Source: Cobetia amphilecti
GTDB taxonomy: Bacteria > Pseudomonadota > Gammaproteobacteria > Pseudomonadales > Halomonadaceae
NCBI RefSeq assembly: GCF_030010415.1
Contig: NZ_JASCSA010000012.1
DNA: 64,000 nucleotides
Direction: 5' to 3' (one strand)
Shown: one piece after another, positions 56,901 to 64,000 of the stretch
How the letters are laid out: each line of letters starts with the position of its first letter
Numbering within the stretch: position 1 is the stretch's first letter
Translations under genes and position numbers: made by a program
Notes under the pieces: model-generated
What the model was told of the DNA's origin: nothing
Database searches by the model: none
The model's input: only the letters and a program-made list of their open reading frames with translations

Positions 56901-57847
56901 ATCTCGCCACCGGCACCGGTCGCGGCGCCCGGATAAGGGGCGATGGCGGTCGGGTGGTTGTGGGTCTCGACCTTCATCAGGATGTTGATCGGTTCCTGAT
57001 GGTAGCGATAGATGTGGCCTTCGCCTGTCGGGAAGTAACGCCCGGCAGTCGGACCTTCCATCACGGCGGCGTTGTCACTGTAGGCGGACAGCACGCCATC
57101 CGGATGATGCTGGTAGGTGTTCTTGATCATCTTGAACAGCGAGTGCGACTGCGCTTCGCCGTCGATGGTCCAGTCCGCATTGAAGATCTTGTGGCGGCAA
57201 TGCTCGGAGTTCGCCTGAGCGAACATCATCAGTTCGATGTCGGCAGGATTGCGGCCCAGAGTCTTGAAGGACTCGACCAGATAATCGATCTCGTCATCGG
57301 CCAGCGCCAGACCCAGGCTACCGTTGGCCTTGGCCAGGGCTTCGCGGCCACCGCCGAGGATGTCGACATGGGCAAGCTTGGCAGGTGCCTGATGCTGGAA
57401 CAGACGTGCCGCGTCCTGAGTACGGGTCAATACCGTCTCGGTCATGCGGTCGTGCAGTCGGGAGGACAGCGTGGCGAAGAGCTCTTCGCTCAGGGGCGCG
57501 TCCAGCTTGATGCGGTAGGCGATGCCACGCTCGAGGCGGCGGACTTGCGGCAGGCCGCAGTTGGCGGCGATATCCGTGGCCTTGGAAGACCAGGGAGACA
57601 GCGTGCCGAGGCGGGGGATGACGAGGAAGAGATGTCCTTCCGGAGCGCTCTCGTCACGACTGGGGCCGTAGTCCAGCAGGCGCTCCAGTGTTGTCCGATC
57701 GGAACTGCTCAGTTCACCATCGACCTCGGCCAGATGAAGGTACTCGGCATGAAGAGATTCCACCTCCGGCACCAGCTCGCGTAATGCAGCCAGTAGACGG
57801 GTGTGACGGAAGGCGGAAAGGGCAGGCGCGCCTCGCAGTTCGAGCAT
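53933..57847 (-). CDS. purL: Phosphoribosylformylglycinamidine synthase, single-chain
   Basis: PurL converts FGAR, glutamine and ATP to FGAM in purine synthesis. The 1304-residue single-chain enzyme contains an N-terminal substrate-binding domain, two AIRS-like halves (ANSEHCRHKIFNADWTIDG, TGAGGEIRDEGATGVGSKP, FIHDVGAGGLSNALPELV) and a C-terminal glutaminase domain with nucleophile GVCNGCQMLSQL and the His-Glu pair in MPHPERV. The start at 57847 was chosen from the family N-terminus (MLELRGAPALSAFR); the upstream extension is non-conserved. It is divergent from mltF, a usual gammaproteobacterial pairing. Confidence 0.98.
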   Translation of the reverse strand: MLELRGAPALSAFRHTRLLAALRELVPEVESLHAEYLHLAEVDGELSSSDRTTLERLLDYGPSRDESAPEGHLFLVIPRLGTLSPWSSKATDIAANCGLPQVRRLERGIAYRIKLDAPLSEELFATLSSRLHDRMTETVLTRTQDAARLFQHQAPAKLAHVDILGGGREALAKANGSLGLALADDEIDYLVESFKTLGRNPADIELMMFAQANSEHCRHKIFNADWTIDGEAQSHSLFKMIKNTYQHHPDGVLSAYSDNAAVMEGPTAGRYFPTGEGHIYRYHQEPINILMKVETHNHPTAIAPYPGAATGAGGEIRDEGATGVGSKPKAGLTGFSVSNLRIPGFEQPWEHDYGKPERIKTAYDIMLEGPIGGAAFNNEFGRPNLNGYFRTYEQDAFGAGGIERRGYHKPIMLAGGYGNIRSQHVEKGDIPVGAKLIVMGGPAMLIGLGGGAASSMASGSSSEDLDFASVQRDNAEMERRVQEVIDRCWALDDKNPICFIHDVGAGGLSNALPELVKDGGRGGLFDLRAVPSAESGMSPLEIWCNESQERYVLAVAPENLATFEALCKRERCLYAVVGEALEEHELIVKDGHFDTRPVDLPMDVLFGKPPKMSRSFERQTLELPALGLDNLDPREAMTRVLQLPTVASKKFLITIGDRSITGMVARDQMVGPWQVPVADCAVTTSSLDSHVGEAMAMGERTPVALISPAASARLAVAEVITNLAAAPIAKLSDIKLSANWMSAADHTGENQALYEAVHAVGMELCPALDLTIPVGKDSMSMRTAWQDENGEDKSITAPLSLVMTGFAPVTDAMRTLTPQLRRTLNGEAVETDLILIDLGHGAHRLGGSALAQVYGQVGNEAPDLAKPEDLKHFFEAIQRFNVEGKLLAYHDRSDGGLLTTLMEMSFAGRVGLDISLDWTAAEPGQATGALFAEELGAVVQVRREHTESILAELKAVGLEHSGVIATPRADEQINITLLGQNLLSTTRASAERLWAETSYRMQAARDNADCAKSEFESINDVRDPGLTAQATFDVNEDIAAPYLNTGARPRMAILREQGVNGQLEMAASFDRAGFEAVDVHMSDILEGRVDLDTMRGLVACGGFSYGDVLGAGGGWAKSVLFNARAREQFERFFNRDDSFALGVCNGCQMLSQLKELIPGAEAWPRFVRNESEQFEARVAMVEVEKSASLFLDGMEGSRLPIAIAHGEGRAEFRDSAHLRKMQSSGQVALRYVDNYGQTTTRYPANPNGSPSGITGLTTDDGRVTIMMPHPERVARAVTNSWRPDDWQQDGAWLRMFRNARRWVD

Positions 57848-57961
57848 GGTCAGGGAAAGCCTCTGAAGCAGCGTGAACGGACAACCGCCAAACGGCGGCA
57901 GCAAGCGCATATCATACGTGAAAGGCGAGCCTTAACGAAGCCCGCAGGCGACATGCGTTGG

Positions 57962-57990
57962 ATGACAGTGTGTTGAGCTGCCGGTATGGT
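57962..57990 (+). promoter_or_regulatory. Candidate mltF promoter
   Basis: ATGACA (57962-57967) and TATGGT (57985-57990) are 17 bp apart, 29 bp upstream of the mltF start. The minus strand in the same gap carries TATGAT near 57910 as a possible purL -10. Confidence 0.5.
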
Positions 57991-58019
57991 GGAAGCCCTG
58001 CCGTGAATGATGCTGACGC

Positions 58020-59513
58020 ATGCTCAAGACTTCGCCCTCTTCTCTCATTCCGCCCGTGCGACAGCTGCTGCGCCACGCGCGGCGTTTCCTCGTCGCGGCG
58101 CTGGCCCTCGCCTTGCTGATACTGCCCGAGCGCACCCTCATCGAGATGCCCACGCGGCTGGACGATGTCCGCGCGCGCGACTTCATTCAGGTCGCCACGC
58201 GCAATACCCCCACGACCTTCTATCGTGGCCGTCAGGGGCCCACCGGTTTCGAATACGAGCTGGCACGGGATTTCGCCGATTATCTTGGCGTGAGTCTGTC
58301 GATGGATTCCGAGCACAATATCGAGAGCCTGACCCAGAGCGTGCTCAATGATCAGGCCGATCTTGCGGCCGCGACCCTGCCGCTGGATCTCTCCGAACAG
58401 GACCTGCGCTTCTCGCGCCCCATCCTCGAATTGCAGGCGATGGTGGTCTATCGGCGCGGCATGCACCCGCCCAAGGAATTGAAGGATCTGGTCGGCAAGC
58501 GCATCGGCGTCATCAAGGGCGCCGGCACCAGCCTGGTACTGCGCGAAGTCCAGCAGGACATCCCCGAGCTCAGCTGGAAGGAAACCGGCGAGCTTGAGGT
58601 GGCGGACCTGCTGCAACGCATCGAGGAAGACAAGCTGGATGCGGCGGTCGTCTATGCCCATCAATTCAAGCTCAATCGCCTGTTCTTCCCCAATGTGGAG
58701 AACGGCTTCGACGTGGGCGATCCGCTGACGCTGGCCTGGGCCTTCCCCGCGCATGGCGACATCTCATTGCTGACCGCCGCCAATGATTTTCTCGAGACAC
58801 GCCGCCAGGATGGCACCCTCGATCAACTGGTCGAGCGCTATTTCGGCCATGATGACTATCTCGAGTATGTCGGCGCACGGACCTTCATCCGCCAGGCACG
58901 CGACCGCCTGCCGCGTTATATCGACACCTTCAAGGAAGCCGCGCGCGAAACCGGCATCGACTGGAAACTGCTGGCCGCCACGGGCTATCAGGAATCGCAC
59001 TGGCAGCCCAAGGCCACCTCTCCCACAGGGGTGCGCGGCCTGATGATGCTGACCAATGTGACGGCGCGCGAAATGAAGATAGCCAACCGTTTGGACCCCG
59101 TTCAGAGCATCGATGGTGGCTCACGCTATCTTGTGAGTATAAAGGGACGCTTGCCGGACGAGATCAAGGAACCGGATCGCACCTGGATGACGCTGGCAGC
59201 CTACAATGTCGGCCTGGGTCACCTGTTTGACGCCAGACGGATCGTGAAGATGAAGGGCGGCGACCCGAATCGCTGGAAGGATGTCCGCGAAGCCCTGCCC
59301 TTGCTGCAGAATCGTGAGTGGTACCAGAAAGTCCGTTATGGTTATGCACGCGGCGGAGAACCTGTCATCTATGTCCGCAATATCCGTCGTTATTATGAAA
59401 TACTGAATTATGTTTACCGTAGCCAGCAGCAGTTCTATCAGCTGGATGAGCGTCCGATTACCGACGACGAAGGCGACAGCAATCCCTTCGATACAGTGCC
59501 TCCGATTCTCTGA
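58020..59513 (+). CDS. mltF: Membrane-bound lytic murein transglycosylase F
   Basis: MltF cleaves peptidoglycan glycan strands to 1,6-anhydro-muropeptides at the outer membrane. The 497-residue protein has an N-terminal hydrophobic segment (about 23-38), a regulatory domain of the solute-binding type 3 fold (about 55-290; FIQVATRNTPTTFYRG), and a catalytic SLT domain (about 300-440). The catalytic Glu325 lies in GYQESHW, followed by SPTGVRGLMMLT and TLAAYNVGLGHLFDAR. Products feed the recycling pathway in which AmpD works. Confidence 0.95.
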   Translation: MLKTSPSSLIPPVRQLLRHARRFLVAALALALLILPERTLIEMPTRLDDVRARDFIQVATRNTPTTFYRGRQGPTGFEYELARDFADYLGVSLSMDSEHNIESLTQSVLNDQADLAAATLPLDLSEQDLRFSRPILELQAMVVYRRGMHPPKELKDLVGKRIGVIKGAGTSLVLREVQQDIPELSWKETGELEVADLLQRIEEDKLDAAVVYAHQFKLNRLFFPNVENGFDVGDPLTLAWAFPAHGDISLLTAANDFLETRRQDGTLDQLVERYFGHDDYLEYVGARTFIRQARDRLPRYIDTFKEAARETGIDWKLLAATGYQESHWQPKATSPTGVRGLMMLTNVTAREMKIANRLDPVQSIDGGSRYLVSIKGRLPDEIKEPDRTWMTLAAYNVGLGHLFDARRIVKMKGGDPNRWKDVREALPLLQNREWYQKVRYGYARGGEPVIYVRNIRRYYEILNYVYRSQQQFYQLDERPITDDEGDSNPFDTVPPIL

Positions 59514-59595
59514 GGATGGAGTTCGGACCGTCAGCACTCCGGTGCCTCAAGTGCACGCATCTTCACCACGCATCAAGAGCCTCTAAGGACAGGGA

Positions 59596-61551
59596 ATGAC
59601 ACGCAGACTCGTCTTGATGTCGCTAAGCCTGATCGCGTTCGGCATCGCCTTGCTGGGGCTCTGGCCGTCTGCCGGCAATGAAGCCAATGCGCTGCTGCTG
59701 ATGATGTTGACCCTGCAAGCCGCCGGCCAGGCTGCCTGGCATTGGCGCAATACCTCCCTCAGTCAGCTGTTCCTCGGCGCCTCATTGATCCTCAATATCC
59801 TGCTGATCTGTACCTTCCTGCTACCGGAAAGCTGGGTGGGGGTGGACCACTGGGGAGACCTGCTGATCAATCTGCCGGGCGATTGGCATATCGCCAATAT
59901 CCGCCCGCCTATCCTGATCCTGTTTGCCTGTTTCGGCCTCACGACCTGCGCCCTGTTGCGCATGCGACTGGGATTCGGCTCTGCCATCCAGCTGACGCAA
60001 GTCACGCTGCTGCTGCTGTTTGCCATGATGTCCGACGCCAGTCTTTCCGTCGCCAGCATGGTGCTGGCAGGCCCGGAACGCATCACGCTGACCAGCTTCG
60101 TCAGTCTGCTGTTGATCGCTCAATGGATCGATCTACAGCCGGCATTCATGCAGATGTGGCGCCGCAATCTCATACCGCTGATCATTTCCTCCTCGATCAC
60201 CCTGGTATGTCTGCTCGCCTGGCAGCAGCAGAGCCAGGACGAGAACAATCGCATCAACCAGTCGACCTACGTACTGGGCGACAAGATCGCCACGGAGCTG
60301 TCTCGCGAGATCAACGACCAGCTCAATGCGATGCGACGTTTCGCCGGTTTCTGGAGCCTGATGGGACAGACACCGTCACGCGGAGAGTGGCAACGCCTGG
60401 CACGCAGCTATTACAAGGATTTCGATTACTTCCAGAACATCGCCTTCATCGACCCGGACAGCGTGATAACGCGCGTCTTCCCGGACAAGGGCCGCAATCA
60501 TGACGTGCTGGGCGTACGCCTGCTGGATGCTCAGCCGGACACTCCACTGCGCAACCCGCTGGAACTTGGCATCGAGGGCCATACCGGCATCATCGACCTG
60601 ATTCAGGGCGGCAAGGGCATGGTGTCCTACCTGCCGGTGCGCGATCCACGTGATGGCACCATCCTGGGGGCGATCGCCATGGTGGTGGATCTGGCCCCTC
60701 TGCTCGACAGGGCCATGGACACGGCACGCAATGAGGCATTTGCGGTCACCCTGTCAGAGCGCGGCAACATCTATATCCATGTCGGCCCGGAAAGTCGTCT
60801 GGCGCCCTGGGGGCATCGCATCCCCATCGAGCTGCCCGCCACCGACCTGACACTGGGCCTGCAGCCGACACAGCAGTTCCTGGCGGCCACTCGTGGCCGT
60901 CTGCCGGAGGTGACGTTGCTGACGGGCATGCTGCTGGCCTACCTGCTCTTCCTCGTGATCTACATGTATCGCCGCGTCTCGCAGGAGCACGGCATCGTCA
61001 AGAATGCCAATGATGCACTTCGCGAAGAGATGGTGCGGCGAGAGCGACTGCAGAACGAGATCCAGTGGCTGGCGCGTCACGACGAGCTGACCCAGCTGCC
61101 CAATCGTCGCTATTTCCTCGAGCAGGTGCAGAGCTTCAGCGGCAAGATGCCTCTGACGGTCATGATTCTGGATATCGACTTCTTCAAGACGATCAACGAC
61201 AAGTTGGGACACTTGGAGGGAGATCGCTACCTGCAGAAGATTGCCGCCGTCTCACGGGCACCCGTGGAGTCTGCCGGCGGCATACTGGCGCGCTTCGGCG
61301 GCGAAGAGTTCGTGGTGTGCATTCCGGAATGCCCACGCGCGGTAGGCCGCACTCTGGCGGAAGAGCTGCGGCGTGCCGTGCAGGCTGCAGGACTGCCACA
61401 GCCCGCCACGGATAGCGTCGTCACGGTATCCGTGGGCATGGCATGCGTGGCGCGCGCTCCGTTGCGGCTGGATGCACTGCTGCAGGCAGCGGATGAGGCG
61501 CTGTATCGCGCCAAGTCCAGTGGTCGCAATCAGGTTCAGGTCGCTGCCTGA
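59596..61551 (+). CDS. Membrane-bound diguanylate cyclase with extracytoplasmic sensor
   Basis: This 651-residue protein has several N-terminal membrane segments (about residues 5-215), a CHASE-like extracytoplasmic domain (about 240-440; MVSYLPVRDPRDGTILGAIA), another membrane helix near 445-460, and a GGDEF domain (about 490-650). The active site is FGGEEF, intact for cyclic-di-GMP synthesis, with DELTQLPNRRYF and LDIDFFKTINDKLGH. The RxxD inhibitory site is not present at its usual place. The signal is unknown. It lies 82 bp downstream of mltF. Confidence 0.88.
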   Translation: MTRRLVLMSLSLIAFGIALLGLWPSAGNEANALLLMMLTLQAAGQAAWHWRNTSLSQLFLGASLILNILLICTFLLPESWVGVDHWGDLLINLPGDWHIANIRPPILILFACFGLTTCALLRMRLGFGSAIQLTQVTLLLLFAMMSDASLSVASMVLAGPERITLTSFVSLLLIAQWIDLQPAFMQMWRRNLIPLIISSSITLVCLLAWQQQSQDENNRINQSTYVLGDKIATELSREINDQLNAMRRFAGFWSLMGQTPSRGEWQRLARSYYKDFDYFQNIAFIDPDSVITRVFPDKGRNHDVLGVRLLDAQPDTPLRNPLELGIEGHTGIIDLIQGGKGMVSYLPVRDPRDGTILGAIAMVVDLAPLLDRAMDTARNEAFAVTLSERGNIYIHVGPESRLAPWGHRIPIELPATDLTLGLQPTQQFLAATRGRLPEVTLLTGMLLAYLLFLVIYMYRRVSQEHGIVKNANDALREEMVRRERLQNEIQWLARHDELTQLPNRRYFLEQVQSFSGKMPLTVMILDIDFFKTINDKLGHLEGDRYLQKIAAVSRAPVESAGGILARFGGEEFVVCIPECPRAVGRTLAEELRRAVQAAGLPQPATDSVVTVSVGMACVARAPLRLDALLQAADEALYRAKSSGRNQVQVAA

Positions 61552-61614
61552 CGGTCCATGGAGACCATCATGAGAGCAACGCCAGGGGATCAGCTCGGGA
61601 GGACCTGCTCGGGC

Positions 61615-61670
61615 GGATCTGAGCGGAGGGATTAGCGCGGGTGGATCTGAGCGAAAGGTTCAGCGCGGAA
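61615..61670. repeat. 2 x 28-bp imperfect tandem repeat at the tadA 3' end
   Basis: Two units at 61615-61642 and 61643-61670 share GGATCTGAGCG and AGCGCGG. The second unit includes the last codons and stop of tadA, suggesting a tandem duplication of the gene terminus. Confidence 0.7.
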
Positions 61671-62169
61671 GCTCACCGCGCCGCTCCGCGAAGAAGGACT
61701 TGAGCAAGCGCTTGGCGTGAGCGGCCAATAGTCCCCCTTCCACCTCGACGTGGTGATTATGCCAGGGCTGTGCAAACAGATTGGCACGCGATTCCACCAT
61801 GCCGGTCTTCGGCTCTGCTGCCCCGTAGACAACCCGCTTCACTCGCGCGTGGATCAAGGCGCCACTGCACATCATGCAGGGCTCCAGCGTCACATACAGC
61901 GTGCAATCGTCGAGACGATAGTTGCCGAGTCGGGCCGCCGCCGCGCGCAAGGCCTGCACCTCGGCATGTGCCGTCGGGTCCGGGGTGCTGACCGGCGCAT
62001 TGTAGCCAGTGCCGATGATGTCGCCCTGAGGATCCACCACCACCGCGCCGACAGGCACCTCGCCAGCCTCGAATGCCAGCCGCGCCTGATCCAGCGCGCG
62101 GTGCATATAGTAATGATCCCCACGCGGCCCACTCCGGGCCTGCGGCGCTATCGTCAACTCGTCACTCAC
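61660..62169 (-). CDS. tadA: tRNA adenosine(34) deaminase
   Basis: TadA deaminates A34 of tRNA-Arg(ACG) to inosine. The 169-residue protein has zinc motif HAEVQALRAAA with the catalytic Glu, and TLEPCMMCSGALIHAR with the two zinc cysteines. The N-terminal part is YYMHRALDQARLAFEAGEVP. The GTG at 62169 with GGAG 7 bp upstream begins VSDEL, similar to other TadA starts; an ATG at 62196 with GGTGAG is the alternative. It is divergent from tesB and convergent with the cyclase. Confidence 0.95.
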   Translation of the reverse strand: MSDELTIAPQARSGPRGDHYYMHRALDQARLAFEAGEVPVGAVVVDPQGDIIGTGYNAPVSTPDPTAHAEVQALRAAAARLGNYRLDDCTLYVTLEPCMMCSGALIHARVKRVVYGAAEPKTGMVESRANLFAQPWHNHHVEVEGGLLAAHAKRLLKSFFAERRGELPR

Positions 62170-62313
62170 CGTTGTTCTCCGGTATCCTGAAGCCATTGTT
62201 TCGCTCACCATGATAAATGATAACGACTTGGCGCTCGCGCTTCCTCCTGCATTGCCACCCCGCGCGGTCTGGCACTGCTCCGAGCGCCTGCCTCTCAGCA
62301 CAAGGATAGATTC

Positions 62314-63159
62314 ATGACCCAAACAGCCACTGCGCCTCTTGAGGCACTGGTCACCCTGCTGGGTCTTGAGACCCTGGAAGAGAACCTGTTCAGAGGGCAC
62401 AGTCAGGACCTCGGCTTCCCTCAGCTGTTTGGCGGACAGGTACTCGGACAAGCGTTGTCCGCAGCGACACGCACGGTACCGGTCGAACGCCAGGTCCACT
62501 CTCTGCATGGCTACTTCCTGCGCCCGGGCGACGCCCACAAGCCTGTCATCTATCAGGTTGATGGCGTCCGTGATGGCGGCAGCTTCACGACCCGACGCAT
62601 CAGTGCCATCCAGAATGGCAAGACCATCTTCTTCTGCAGCGCCTCCTTCCATGGCAAGGAGGCGGGATTCGAGCATCAGCTCGCCATGCCCGATATCGAA
62701 TCTCCAGAGCAGTTGATCGAACAGGGGGCACGCATCGAGCGCTACGAAGGCCATCCCATCGAGTTCCTGCGCCTGAAGGCGCCTAGCTCGGCGAGTGATG
62801 ATGACGCCTGCCCACCGCCACGCCAGCGGTTGTGGTTCCGACTGGCAGGCGAGCTGCCGGAAGATGATGCCCTGCATCGCTACCTGCTGACATATAGCTC
62901 CGACTTCAATCTGCTGGCGACAGGCCTCGGCGGACATGGTGTGCGGTTCGGTTCGCCCGAACTGCAAATGGCGAGCCTGGATCACTCGCTATGGTTCCAC
63001 CGCGATGTACGCGTCAATGATTGGATTCTCTACGAGATAGATAGCCCGTGGGCGGGAGGCGCACGCAGCTTCGCTCGCGGCAGTCTCTACAACCGGCACG
63101 GCGAGCTGGTGGCATCCAGCGCCCAGGAAGGCCTGACACGCCTGCGCAAACGTCCCTGA
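62314..63159 (+). CDS. tesB: Acyl-CoA thioesterase II
   Basis: TesB hydrolyses medium- and long-chain acyl-CoA to free acid and CoA. The 281-residue double-hotdog protein has LFGGQVLGQALSAATRTV, HSLHGYFLRPGDAHKPVIY, the catalytic Asp in MASLDHSLWFHRDV, and a C-terminal SSAQEGLTRLR block with the catalytic Gln. An AAGGATAG sequence lies upstream of the ATG. A strong terminator follows. Confidence 0.96.
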   Translation: MTQTATAPLEALVTLLGLETLEENLFRGHSQDLGFPQLFGGQVLGQALSAATRTVPVERQVHSLHGYFLRPGDAHKPVIYQVDGVRDGGSFTTRRISAIQNGKTIFFCSASFHGKEAGFEHQLAMPDIESPEQLIEQGARIERYEGHPIEFLRLKAPSSASDDDACPPPRQRLWFRLAGELPEDDALHRYLLTYSSDFNLLATGLGGHGVRFGSPELQMASLDHSLWFHRDVRVNDWILYEIDSPWAGGARSFARGSLYNRHGELVASSAQEGLTRLRKRP

Positions 63160-63190
63160 ACGAATCGCCCTGAGCGAATCGTCCTAAACA

Positions 63191-63236
63191 ACGATGCCCC
63201 TCTTGAGACATTCTCAAGAAGGGCATCGTCATTTTT
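63191..63236 (+). terminator. tesB terminator
   Basis: A long hairpin (ACGATGCCC...GGGCATCGT with inner TCTTGAGA/TCTCAAGA) is followed by CATTTTT on the plus strand. Confidence 0.92.
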
Positions 63237-63317
63237 GGCTGCGTCTATCTACAACCTACAACCCACAACGCTGAGAATAGAGCACTGCGATTCACTATTA
63301 TCGCGTCAATAGGGGAG

Positions 63318-63596
63318 TCACTTCAGTGCTGTCCTGACACGCGTGCAGTTTTCATCCCGGTAGCGCTGCTTGTAGTCATTGCGCTGGGACTGCCAACTTC
63401 GCATCTGGCCCGACGACCCGCCGCCGCGACGCCTATCGGTATAATATTCGATCTTGTCCTTGATGAACTGACAGCGCTCTATCTTCCTCTCTCGCTCCCC
63501 GGCAGATGCCATTTCTGACGACATCAGCCCCAACAAAAGAGCCATCATTCCTGCCAATAGAAGTCTTGATAACGAATATGAAAAGCCCCTCGACAT
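63318..63596 (-). CDS. Small secreted two-cysteine protein, unknown function
   Basis: This 92-residue protein has a signal peptide (hydrophobic core about residues 8-27, likely cleavage after ASA near 32) and a short, charged mature part. That contains ERCQFIKDKIEYYTDRRRGG, a W/R-rich helix (QMRSWQSQRNDYKQRYRDE) and a terminal cysteine in ENCTRVRTALK. The two cysteines could form a disulphide in the periplasm. The pattern is one I associate with conserved hypothetical proteins, but no function is known. AAGGAGG precedes the ATG at ideal spacing. The surrounding DNA is more AT-rich than the rest of the window. Confidence 0.78.
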   Translation of the reverse strand: MSRGFSYSLSRLLLAGMMALLLGLMSSEMASAGERERKIERCQFIKDKIEYYTDRRRGGGSSGQMRSWQSQRNDYKQRYRDENCTRVRTALK

Positions 63597-63790
63597 ATCG
63601 CCTCCTTGCGCCTATTCATGGATAGCTTCAATGAGTGATATTCAATGACAGCGCAGACACCAAGCAGGTGCTGCAACAGTAAAGATATCTCCCGATAAAG
63701 ATATCTCTCAACAGCGTGGAATGCCTGTCGATCAAGTACACTCAATAGAGAGCCAGCACGCTTTCCCAGTGATACTGATCCATATACAAG

Positions 63791-63822
63791 GATGCCTCTA
63801 TCACGATAATGATAGAGGCATC
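63791..63822. terminator. Perfect hairpin, possible second rRNA terminator
   Basis: A perfect 13-bp stem (63791-63803 with 63810-63822) with a CGATAA loop has T-containing flanks on both sides. Direction cannot be fixed. Confidence 0.65.
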
Positions 63823-63932
63823 TTTGTATCATATAGCTCATGTAGCTATGTCTTGTGCTTTACGCATTTACCTCAGCACGGCTGTTCTTTTACGCCAACT
63901 TTCCTGAGCACCACTTTTCCTGCGCACAAAGA

Positions 63933-63967
63933 GAACCGCCCCTGTAGCAAGGCTACAGGGGCGGTTC
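63933..63967 (-). terminator. rRNA operon terminator
   Basis: A perfect 16-bp stem (63933-63948 with 63952-63967) with a 3-nt loop lies 10 bp past the 5S rRNA end. A short TTTG follows on the minus strand. Confidence 0.88.
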
Positions 63968-63976
63968 GGGATAAGT

Positions 63977-64000
63977 GCCTGACGATGACCTACTCTCACA
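63977..64000 (-). rRNA. rrf: 5S rRNA, 3' end only (partial)
   Basis: On the minus strand the last 24 bases read as the conserved 3' end of gammaproteobacterial 5S rRNA (TGTGAGAGTAGGTCATCG and onward to CAGGC). The gene and its 23S/16S partners continue beyond the right edge. Confidence 0.9.

Larger units (their letters stand above)
63597..63976. other. AT-richer gap before the rRNA operon end
   Basis: No gene is supported in these 380 bp. Two hairpins (63791-63822 and 63933-63967) are the only clear structures. A 98-residue frame across the left part overlaps the small secreted gene and looks spurious. Confidence 0.5.

Noticed and set aside
63545..63841. 98-codon minus-strand frame overlapping the small secreted gene
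   Set aside because: It overlaps a gene with a much better ribosome site and signal peptide, crosses a perfect hairpin, and shows no conserved pattern.

Overview
The window reads as a contiguous piece of chromosome from a GC-rich gammaproteobacterium, most likely a member of the Halomonadaceae (Halomonas or Cobetia type). This rests on protein sequence style and on gammaproteobacterial gene orders such as dapA-bamC-purC, tusA-perM next to bepA, trpS-scpA-scpB-rluB and purL next to mltF; the genus is inference. Nearly all of the DNA is core housekeeping sequence. No insertion sequence, prophage, plasmid or CRISPR array was seen.

Layout. 1-10.4 kb is an acetate-utilisation block: a two-subunit sodium:solute symporter (DUF4212 small subunit plus an ActP-like large subunit cut by the window edge), a transporter-fused hybrid kinase (CrbS type), its LuxR-type regulator (CrbR type), an EamA transporter, acetyl-CoA synthetase (acs) and a SprT-like protein. 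10.6-18.3 kb holds a UPF0149 protein, a phospholipase D-type cardiolipin synthase, plsB, rsmJ, uppP and tsaB, mostly envelope and RNA modification. 18.5-25.6 kb holds adk, a TerC membrane protein and aceE-aceF of pyruvate dehydrogenase. 26-29.4 kb holds ampD and nadC (divergent), a methyltransferase and an SDR oxidoreductase. 29.5-33.2 kb holds a GNAT acetyltransferase, the methionine-salvage operon mtnB-mtnD-mtnC and trmO. 33.4-38.7 kb holds an FMN reductase, then dapA-bamC-MBL hydrolase-purC on the minus strand, and bcp. 38.8-43.2 kb holds tusA-like/perM, bepA and nadA. 43.4-43.8 kb is a cluster of three identical tRNA-Lys(TTT) genes. 44-48.7 kb is trpS-scpA-scpB-rluB. 48.8-53.5 kb holds radD, a crotonase and an FMN-dependent glutamate-synthase-like protein. 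53.9-63.6 kb holds purL, mltF, a diguanylate cyclase, tadA, tesB and a small secreted protein. The last 24 bases are the 3' end of a 5S rRNA gene on the minus strand, so an rRNA operon enters from the right.

How the genes connect. The first block is a coherent acetate switch: import, sensing (CrbS/CrbR) and activation (Acs), with an AT-rich upstream region at acs carrying a long-spaced inverted repeat. NAD synthesis is represented by nadC and nadA, purines by purC and purL, and peptidoglycan recycling and synthesis by ampD, mltF, uppP and dapA.

The points most worth a second look are these: a tryptophanyl-tRNA synthetase that has lost a recognisable KMSKS loop but keeps a four-cysteine iron-sulfur-type motif; eight short imperfect tandem arrays, mostly intergenic; a 15-bp x4 array abutting the plsB promoter; an 18-bp perfect palindrome upstream of the mtn operon; a GNAT gene with a TTG start and mutually exclusive leader hairpins; and a T-stem mismatch shared by all three tRNA-Lys copies. 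No wholly new multi-gene system was found.
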